In this document: positions 34,399 to 40,947 of the stretch, in pieces
Layout: every line of letters begins with the position of its first letter
How positions within the stretch are numbered: position 1 is the first letter of the stretch
Assembly (NCBI GenBank): GCA_013138735.1
Contig: WTCE01000010.1
Coordinates: 1-64,000, forward strand
DNA: 64,000 nucleotides
Source: Crocinitomix sp.
GTDB lineage: Bacteria; Bacteroidota; Bacteroidia; Flavobacteriales_D; Crocinitomicaceae
Direction of reading: 5' to 3'
Notes under the pieces: generated by a model
What the model was told of the DNA's origin: nothing
Databases searched by the model: none
What the model saw: the letters and a program-made list of their open reading frames with translations, nothing else
Position numbers and translations under genes: made by a program

Positions 34399-35841
34399 AT
34401 GTATCAGCATTTAGCGCAACATTCGGACATAACTGAAGTCCCTCGCGGTGGTAAAACAATTACTGAAATTAATAATAAGGATAAAGGAATTTATGGCACA
34501 AAAAATGTTCAAGCATTTAAAAACGCGGATGGAAAAGAAGTAAAGGGTCATTTTTTGCCAAATCAAGAGCTTTTTTATCTCGATCATAATGAAGATTGGG
34601 TTTTATTGGAAGGTACACTAGTCAATTTGGCAGGAGATGAAATAACACTAGAAGTAGGTTGGGTTAAAATGGGCGATACAAATTTTGATCCAGAGGATGA
34701 AAAATTTACGGAAATTATTTTGACGAAGAAAATCATGGTAGAATTGGAGCAATATGATAATGATCTAACTTCCAATATGGCCACGCATGATGAAAATATT
34801 CGTGACGATTATAACAAAAAGAATCCGACTAGAAGAGTGAAAACTGCTGATGATATCCCAGACGGTTTCGGTGAAAACTATGACGCTCCCGGCAACGATA
34901 TTCATAAGATCAGAGTAGGTTTGGATGTTGCTGCAAAGAAAAAAGCAGCACAAGTTATTGTTGACCATTATGATGCTTATTATAATTTGAAATCAATTTT
35001 TGATGCGAAGGATTTATCTATAGATATGGAAAATGAAGAAAATGATCGTGTTTTTTTCGATAGTTTTTTTCCAAATGATGATGCAAAGGTACAGTTGGGA
35101 GGCTATCCTAAAGAAAAAGAGGACGTTCATGATATTCTGAATTTGGGAGAAAATAAGTGGATGGCAACTATGGAGGTGACTACTAGTAAACCTAAACGAG
35201 GTGAATTAAGAAAGGTCTCTCAAGTTATCTTAAACTTTCCTATGCAAGAATTAATGGGTAAGTTTTGGAATATAAGTAATGCTGAAGACATGGGTAAGTC
35301 GTATAAAGTTATATCGAAAAAAACGGGTGTCTTGGCTATTATGTTGGCGCATGAATATATTCATGCCGCTCAAAATACACAAAAAGAACATGATGCGATT
35401 GCAAACCTTCCGTGGGCAGAGAATACGGAATGGAGAAGATCGGTTCGTGAAATTTTGGCCTATCATTTTACGGCTTTTCCCAATAAAAAATATACTGATC
35501 CGGCTAATGACCCAGTATTTGCATCAACTGATTTTGTACGGGGTGAGACAGCGACTTTTAAAGAGTTTCCAGAGATTGAATTCGCCTTTTTGATTTGGAA
35601 AGGGCTCGATTATTTCAGGGATTATAGAAAGGGAAAGGACGCGGCTATTGCTGCAAAATATAGGTTGGAAGAATTGGAAAAGGATTATCTAGAGGCCGCG
35701 GAACGTTTAAAAAATGGACCTTATAAAATTGATATTAATTACACGGACAAGCAGCATGATTTTATGTCTTATTTAAAAAAGATCTCAACTGAACACAAAG
35801 CAAATTTTGAAAATCTAGTGCATAAAGATTCTAAAGAATAA
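34399..35841 (+). CDS. HExxH zinc metallopeptidase-like protein, candidate effector
   Basis: The 480-residue product starts MYQHLA, 3 nt after the ATPase stop. The catalytic motif is His318-Glu319-x-x-His322 in LAIMLAHEYIHAAQN, with Glu351 (VREILAYHF) as a reasonable third zinc ligand. It has no signal peptide, so it is probably delivered rather than secreted by the Sec route. Residues 30-90 look like a small beta domain (GIYGTKNVQAF, LPNQELFYL, WVLLEGTLVNLAG, GWVKMG) of SH3 type. The C-terminal 80 residues are coiled helices. Some eCIS of other bacteria carry metallopeptidase cargo. It is the last gene of the operon. Substrate unknown. Confidence 0.75.
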   Translation: MYQHLAQHSDITEVPRGGKTITEINNKDKGIYGTKNVQAFKNADGKEVKGHFLPNQELFYLDHNEDWVLLEGTLVNLAGDEITLEVGWVKMGDTNFDPEDEKFTEIILTKKIMVELEQYDNDLTSNMATHDENIRDDYNKKNPTRRVKTADDIPDGFGENYDAPGNDIHKIRVGLDVAAKKKAAQVIVDHYDAYYNLKSIFDAKDLSIDMENEENDRVFFDSFFPNDDAKVQLGGYPKEKEDVHDILNLGENKWMATMEVTTSKPKRGELRKVSQVILNFPMQELMGKFWNISNAEDMGKSYKVISKKTGVLAIMLAHEYIHAAQNTQKEHDAIANLPWAENTEWRRSVREILAYHFTAFPNKKYTDPANDPVFASTDFVRGETATFKEFPEIEFAFLIWKGLDYFRDYRKGKDAAIAAKYRLEELEKDYLEAAERLKNGPYKIDINYTDKQHDFMSYLKKISTEHKANFENLVHKDSKE

Positions 35842-35864
35842 GAGGTGTCAAAAGACTAGCATTC

Positions 35865-35896
35865 GCCAAAGCAAATCTGTTATTTGAAGCATTGGC
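35865..35896. terminator. Weak hairpin after the eCIS operon
   Basis: GCCAA (35865-35869 region) pairs with TTGGC near 35892-35896, and inner CAAAT pairs with ATTTG, giving an interrupted stem. There is no U-run directly after it, so it is a poor intrinsic terminator. A T-rich run follows about 25 nt later. Confidence 0.25.
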
Positions 35897-35950
35897 CTAA
35901 TCAGGATAATCATCACTTTTTTATTCTTAAAAAACCCTCGTAAAGAAGCA

Positions 35951-35981
35951 TTAATTTTGCTGTATTTCCGACCAAGCACTA
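35951..35981 (-). repeat. Dispersed ~31-bp element, copy 1
   Basis: The sequence TTAATTTTGCTGTATTTCCG followed by ACCAAGCACTA is identical at 27 of 31 positions to 51361-51391. Here it ends one base before the stop codon of the minus-strand lipoprotein gene, so on the minus strand it forms the very start of the 3' untranslated region. The other full copy sits in the same relation to an unrelated lipoprotein gene. Confidence 0.8.
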
Positions 35982-35982
35982 C

Positions 35983-36450
35983 TTATTCAAGAAAGGGAAC
36001 ATTATTAAAAATACCTGCAGTAACGGTGAGGCTTTCTCCACTTATCTTGTGCGCTTTAAATGAAAAGGTGCCATCCATGGTTTGTGGATCGTCAGCCGTT
36101 TGAATTGAATTGATGCTTAATGTTCCAGTATTTTCTCCGCCGCCAGAGTGGGTGGAGAACTCTTCTAATCCTTCATCCGCCAAATCAATTACAGTGACGA
36201 TATAACCATTAGCTGTAAGGTCATATATTGCTTCGCCGTTATCATTCAAGTGAATTAGAAAACGGTAAGAAGTATCCTCGGCAGTGAATTCAATTAAACC
36301 TTCTTGAGAGCGATCTATTTCAGGATCAGTTCCGCGCCACGTTTCACCATTTACAAAACACGTAAATTCACCAACGCTAAGTTGTTCTGTCTTTTTGCAA
36401 GAAAAAATCAATAAAATTGAAGTGATTAAGAAAACTTGGCGAATGTTCAT
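35983..36450 (-). CDS. Hypothetical lipoprotein
   Basis: The 155-residue product has a lipoprotein signal (MNIRQVFLITSILLIFSCKK) with lipid-anchor Cys18. The mature part begins with a short strand VGEFTCFVNGETWRG, like many small Bacteroidota lipoproteins with a beta-sandwich (DUF6252-like appearance, weak). An SGGGENTGTLSI segment and a C-terminal HKISGESLTVTAGIF suggest an all-beta fold. It is convergent with the eCIS operon. No specific function is evident. Confidence 0.7.
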   Translation of the reverse strand: MNIRQVFLITSILLIFSCKKTEQLSVGEFTCFVNGETWRGTDPEIDRSQEGLIEFTAEDTSYRFLIHLNDNGEAIYDLTANGYIVTVIDLADEGLEEFSTHSGGGENTGTLSINSIQTADDPQTMDGTFSFKAHKISGESLTVTAGIFNNVPFLE

Positions 36451-36499
36451 ATTGATCTAATATAACAATTTCAATTGTCTTTTATTGTAATTTTGAAGC

Positions 36500-36752
36500 A
36501 TGCAAGACATTCACTTTAGCGGAATTGATGTATTAGTCGGCCTCATTATTATAGGAATAGTACAAATGGGGCGTGCGAAATCGGCTTCTACAAAAGCTAG
36601 TTTTATTTTAAGTATACTTCTCATGATTATGTCTTGTTCTCTATCATCAATTAGGGCAGAGGAAGCATGAGCATGTATTCATCATTACGATAATTGCCGC
36701 TCTTATCTTTGCGATTTGTTCAATTGGTTTTGGAAAGAAATTAAGGCAATAA
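36500..36752 (+). pseudogene. Small membrane protein, probably frameshifted
   Basis: An ATG at 36500 opens a 56-codon frame that ends at TGA 36668-36670 (MQDIHFSGIDVLVGLIIIGI..., then ILSILLMIMSC). It contains two hydrophobic segments. Just before the stop, the frame starting CAT GAG CAT at 36666 encodes HEHVFIITIIAALIFAICSI then GFGKKLRQ and a stop at 36750-36752. That is a third membrane helix with a positive tail, so a single frameshift within GAGGAAGCATGA would join them into an ~84-residue three-helix protein. It may instead be a genuine 56-residue protein. Function unknown. Confidence 0.4.
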
Positions 36753-36788
36753 AAAAACCGCCAATCTACCTAAGGCGGACTGGCGGTT
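36751..36788 (-). terminator. Intrinsic terminator for the minus-strand surface-protein gene
   Basis: AACCGCCA (36756-36763) pairs with TGGCGGTT (36781-36788). In minus-strand orientation the hairpin is followed by a run of seven T (36751-36757 are A on the plus strand). It lies 62 nt downstream of the stop codon of the gene at 36850-40833, beyond the 7-mer tandem repeat. Confidence 0.8.
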
Positions 36789-36800
36789 AATATTTATCTT

Positions 36801-36849
36801 AAATACTAAATACTAAATACTAAATACTAAATACTAAATACTAAATACT
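36801..36849. repeat. 7 x 7-bp tandem repeat (AAATACT)
   Basis: Seven perfect AAATACT units run from 36801 to 36849 and end exactly where the stop codon of the minus-strand gene begins (36850-36852). They separate that stop codon from the terminator hairpin. Confidence 0.97.
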
Positions 36850-39800
36850 CTAATTGCCCTTTTTAACAACCTGAACAGTTCCTTGTCCAAAGAATGTTTC
36901 ACCAGTTTGCCCTTTTCCAGCATAACTAAAGAAGTAAACGCCGTCTGCAACTGCTTGTCCTTGTTTGTCAGTTCCGTCCCATCCTTGCGTAATGTCGTTA
37001 AATTCAGCAATGGTTACACCCCATCTATTAATTACAACACAACTAAATTCTACAACAGCTTCAGATCGATAAACGAATGTAAAGTCATCATTTATACCAT
37101 CACCATCAGGCGTAAAGATATTCACTGTTTCAAATTCTAAGTCATTACAAAGAATGATGTCTTTACAAGTAGTGTCTGCACAGCCATTTTTGTTTTGAGC
37201 AATCAGGCATATTTCAATCGTTCCACTTTCTGTGTAAGTAATATTGAATTCTTCATAATAATTATGCGAGATAACCCAATCAGAATTTGGATGATTGAAA
37301 CTCCATAAGAATGTTGTATCCGCAACAGGATTGTTTGGATTTGCAAAGTATAATGATTGGTTTGTGAAAGTCAAATCTGCTGGTACAATTGCATCACAAT
37401 CGGTAGCCGTTTGTCCCGTTTCAATCGTGAATTCTGCAACAGGGTTGAGTGAATCAAGTTCAATTTGTTGTGTTAAGATACAACCGTTTTGATCTGTTAC
37501 CGTCATTTCATAAGTACCAGGATTTAATCCACCCCATGTTGTTGGAATATGTGTATCACCAGTCTCTAAATTCGTCCATATATAGTTGTAATCTGGAACG
37601 CCACCAATAGCTGAGGCAAAAATAACACCGTTACCAGATTGATATCCAAATTGGCGACAATAGGCAGATTCCATTCCAAACTCGCTAAATATTAATTCAT
37701 CTGGTTCTGTAATTTCAAAATCAAAAACACGTGAACAACCATTGTCATCATTAATAGTTAAGGTATAATTTCCAGCACCTAAATCAGTGATTTCATTCCC
37801 GCCAAGTCCGCTTACATCATAAGGGTCTGGTGCCCAAATGTAAACCATTTGACCATAATCTCCCTGCGCATTGAATACTGTATCTACAATCGCTCCACCT
37901 GTTTCATCACCATAACACAAAACATGTGTCAGGTTTATTTGTGCATTGATAGCAGGTGGGTCAATTAACTGAATTGAATCACTTAACTCACAACCATCAC
38001 CTAAATCAACTGTGAAATAATACCAGCCTGATGAAAGTGTATTGGCAGTATTAGAACCGCCAACATTTAATAATGTTCCATCTATATCAGTTATTTCAAT
38101 TAGCTCTTCACCTGTTGGTGCAATTACATCAACTGTAACAGATCCGTCTGAGAATAAATAACACGTTGGATTATTAAAGATAATCTCTACAGAAGGCGAT
38201 CCGATAATAATGTCTTCCGTTACGATTGTATAATCAGAGCAGAAAGCATCACCAGCAGTTAATGTAATCGTAAATGAACCGTCTCCGCCATAAGTATGCG
38301 TAAACACATATTCATCTGTAATAATTGTTCCATCACCCATGTCCCAAACAACTGGAACATCAGGAGAACCTGTATAAGTTATTGTAATAGCTCCTGTTGC
38401 ACAGTTCAGTTCATAATCAAATGTAGCAATTGGGGATTCTCCATCTCCTACAACAATTTCAATAAATGTTGTATCTGAGGTCAAACAACCATCTGGATCA
38501 AATGCAACTAATCTTACATTGTAAACACCAGGTGTTGTGAACGTATGCGAAGGTTCAAAATCTGTTGACATTGCGCCGCCATCATCAAAATCCCACTCAT
38601 AAGTTAGGCCTGTACTTCCATTTTCAAAATCTACTGTGAAAGGGATACATCCTACTGCGGATGGTGATGCATTTGCGTTTGCATTTACATGCGCAATTCC
38701 GAAATCAATTTTAAAGACGCCAATATCACAGAAAAGATCCGTTGTGGTTGAATAGGCATCTGGAGTAGTTGTGAAAGGTTCGCATGAACAAACAGCTTGA
38801 TATACTACACCATTCTCAGGGTCAAATCGACTTGTTCCACCATCAACGTGGTTACCACTATATAGTGTAGCAAATTCAAGATCAACCGCCTCTGGTTGTA
38901 AAACACCCAAATAAAACCCACCTGTTACATATAATGCATCATCCGTTAAGGGTAATGCTCCGGTAGCAGTATGACCAGAAAAATAAACATATCCACAGGC
39001 ATCAACCATAAAAGCAATTGGAATGAAATTCGCACCACCAGCACCCACAACAGTTCCAAATTCAAGGTCTTCCAAATCAGGAGATAATTTACAAATAAAC
39101 TGGTGACTTCCTGGGTTTACATAAACATCATCCGTTACTTCAGATGTTCCACCATTGCTTTGACCATATAAGAAAACATTACCATCATTATCTAAATCAA
39201 TAAAGAAAGCCGCATCTTTTGCGGTTGTTCCCCAATAAGTACTTGCAGATAGTGTTGCACCATCATCAATTAAGCGAATCGCAAATGCATCTCGTTCACC
39301 TCCTTGGTAGGTTGTTTGATAACCAGACATTGCCATAAATTCGTCAGAAGCTACACCACTTACATAAACGTTGTCTTCATAGTCTAATCGTAAACCTAGT
39401 CCACCTTCTCCATTGGCACCACCTAAAAAAGTTGACCAATTCATTACAGTTAAGTCTGAAGACATTGAAAAGATGACGCCGTCTTGTGTTCCACCGCCAT
39501 AAGTTTCTTGGTAAGCACCTGCAGTTGTTGGGAAATCAGCAGAAGCGGAACAAGATGCAATATAGCAGTTTCCTTCATCATCAACTACTATTTCTCCTCT
39601 AAAGCCATCTCCGTAATTGGATGTTAATGTGTTTATTCCGTCATTTGAAGCTCCGCCAACAAAGGTTGATCCTACGATATCAGTTCCATCTTCTGTTAAG
39701 TGAGTTACAATAATATCTGTTGTTGTTCCACCTGCTGGGCCTATGTCATCAAAAGCATCATCCGCAACCGGATAATCAATGGAGCGAGTTGAACCAAATA

Positions 39801-40833
39801 CATACAACTCATTATCGTCACTACAAACCATACTGTGTGGTAAATCTTGACCTAAACCACCTAAATACGTCGCATATAGTAATATAGATCCCGTTGGGTT
39901 TAATTTACTAATTGCAATATCTTGTGATCCACCAAAGTCTGTTTGAAAAGACCCATCTTCTGTTGGATATCCAACTCCGTATGCTCGCGCACCTGTGTAT
40001 ATGTTTTCGTCAGAATCATAAGTTGCACAGTGACCAAAGTTATAAGTAGTCGAGCCTGAAAGTGTTGCCCCAATTAGTTCTGGGTCAATCACCAATTCTA
40101 AACTTTCATTATATCCTTCAGGAAATTCAAAGCTAACTGTTGTTCCTTCTAATACAAAGTCACAAGCTACTTCAACTTGTTCACCATTTACCATTTGATA
40201 AGCATAAGGCGCTTTTTCAATATATTCTCCAATTGACGTAACTGAAACTAAGTTTCCATTTCTAAGTTCTATTTTATCTAAACCAGTATAATTCATTTTG
40301 ATAATTGCGGGATTAGATCCTTGTGCAACTATAAAGTCATACTTAAAGACTTTATTGACACTGTAAACTTTCATGTCTATTCCAGTATACAAATCGTCAT
40401 AAGTAATGGCATTGAAAAGTGGTACATTTGATGCCCAATTTGATTTATCATTGCCAATAAAATAATTGTGATATTCTGTTCTTTTATCCGTTCCGATCAA
40501 TATGGGTTTTGCATTTGCATCCACAAAAGTTGTGCGCCATGCATGCCCGTTCACCATATGCTTTTCTCCATGAAGGTGCGCGTCACCTGAGTGACTATGA
40601 GCAACATCAATATCACCAGCATCCAATTGAGAATAGGTAAAAACATTATCTTCTAGATAAACTGAACCTGTACCTAGTGGACAACGATAATTGACATTAT
40701 CATGCCATTGTCCGTCATTTTTTATAAAGCAGATGCTTTTATTTGATAAAGCAGTTGCTTGATAATCTATTTGACTTGAGGCAGAAAACCCTGCAAGTAA
40801 TACAAAGCTGAATAAACTCAATGCTAATTTCAT
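36850..40833 (-). CDS. Giant T9SS type-B surface protein with SBBP-type head and PKD domain
   Basis: The 1327-residue product has a Sec signal peptide (LALSLFSFVLLAGFSASSQ) and an N-terminal head typical of SBBP-repeat proteins (ICFIKNDGQWHDNVNYRCPL, DLYTGIDMKVY, PYAYQMVNGE, LVIDPELIGATLSGS). Beta-propeller-like repeats follow, of the type SILLYATYLGGLGQD and DGTDIVGSTFVGGASND. A PKD domain is at ~740 (YEWDFDDGGAMS). SprB-like repeats come next, and a C-terminal gliding-motility-associated domain (VNIFTPDGDGINDDFTF, INRWGVTIAEF, GWDGTDKQGQ, DGVYFFSY). The last part marks type IX secretion, type B sorting. It should be exported and attached at the cell surface, probably for adhesion or matrix binding. 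The head is paralogous to that of the next gene upstream. Confidence 0.9.
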   Translation of the reverse strand: MKLALSLFSFVLLAGFSASSQIDYQATALSNKSICFIKNDGQWHDNVNYRCPLGTGSVYLEDNVFTYSQLDAGDIDVAHSHSGDAHLHGEKHMVNGHAWRTTFVDANAKPILIGTDKRTEYHNYFIGNDKSNWASNVPLFNAITYDDLYTGIDMKVYSVNKVFKYDFIVAQGSNPAIIKMNYTGLDKIELRNGNLVSVTSIGEYIEKAPYAYQMVNGEQVEVACDFVLEGTTVSFEFPEGYNESLELVIDPELIGATLSGSTTYNFGHCATYDSDENIYTGARAYGVGYPTEDGSFQTDFGGSQDIAISKLNPTGSILLYATYLGGLGQDLPHSMVCSDDNELYVFGSTRSIDYPVADDAFDDIGPAGGTTTDIIVTHLTEDGTDIVGSTFVGGASNDGINTLTSNYGDGFRGEIVVDDEGNCYIASCSASADFPTTAGAYQETYGGGTQDGVIFSMSSDLTVMNWSTFLGGANGEGGLGLRLDYEDNVYVSGVASDEFMAMSGYQTTYQGGERDAFAIRLIDDGATLSASTYWGTTAKDAAFFIDLDNDGNVFLYGQSNGGTSEVTDDVYVNPGSHQFICKLSPDLEDLEFGTVVGAGGANFIPIAFMVDACGYVYFSGHTATGALPLTDDALYVTGGFYLGVLQPEAVDLEFATLYSGNHVDGGTSRFDPENGVVYQAVCSCEPFTTTPDAYSTTTDLFCDIGVFKIDFGIAHVNANANASPSAVGCIPFTVDFENGSTGLTYEWDFDDGGAMSTDFEPSHTFTTPGVYNVRLVAFDPDGCLTSDTTFIEIVVGDGESPIATFDYELNCATGAITITYTGSPDVPVVWDMGDGTIITDEYVFTHTYGGDGSFTITLTAGDAFCSDYTIVTEDIIIGSPSVEIIFNNPTCYLFSDGSVTVDVIAPTGEELIEITDIDGTLLNVGGSNTANTLSSGWYYFTVDLGDGCELSDSIQLIDPPAINAQINLTHVLCYGDETGGAIVDTVFNAQGDYGQMVYIWAPDPYDVSGLGGNEITDLGAGNYTLTINDDNGCSRVFDFEITEPDELIFSEFGMESAYCRQFGYQSGNGVIFASAIGGVPDYNYIWTNLETGDTHIPTTWGGLNPGTYEMTVTDQNGCILTQQIELDSLNPVAEFTIETGQTATDCDAIVPADLTFTNQSLYFANPNNPVADTTFLWSFNHPNSDWVISHNYYEEFNITYTESGTIEICLIAQNKNGCADTTCKDIILCNDLEFETVNIFTPDGDGINDDFTFVYRSEAVVEFSCVVINRWGVTIAEFNDITQGWDGTDKQGQAVADGVYFFSYAGKGQTGETFFGQGTVQVVKKGN

Positions 40834-40947
40834 ATGTTATTAGTGTTATTGTATGTTCCGATATAAGTCACTTTTATATAAACGGGTTTGACCGCCAAAA
40901 AGTTGTATTTGCGTTCAAGATAGTGATAATTAAACGAATCGTCGAAA

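Larger units (their letters stand above)
2835..35841 (+). other. Extracellular contractile injection system (eCIS) locus
   Basis: Twenty-one consecutive plus-strand genes with small gaps or overlaps form one apparent operon. Structural parts in order are the DUF4255 terminator, two sheaths, two tubes, DUF5908, Afp7-like adaptor, spike, PAAR, gp25, Afp11, fibre, an orphan small protein, Afp12 and tape measure. These are followed by cargo candidates, with the Afp15-like ATPase between the last two. The gene order from sheath to Afp12 matches the conserved Afp/PVC order. Absence of head, packaging and integrase genes separates it from a phage, and absence of TssJ/L/M-type genes separates it from a type VI system. 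Confidence 0.95.

Noticed and set aside
2835-35841. Contractile prophage
   Set aside because: No terminase, portal, capsid, integrase or lysis cassette in the window, and the DUF5908, Afp7-like, Afp12-like, tape-measure and AAA+ genes are those of eCIS.
2835-35841. Type VI secretion system
   Set aside because: No TssJ, TssL, TssM, TssK or ClpV-type genes. The sheaths are phage/eCIS-type rather than TssB/TssC, and the ATPase is Afp15-like rather than ClpV.
36801-36849. CRISPR or coding repeat
   Set aside because: Units of 7 bp without spacers lie outside any frame between a stop codon and a terminator.
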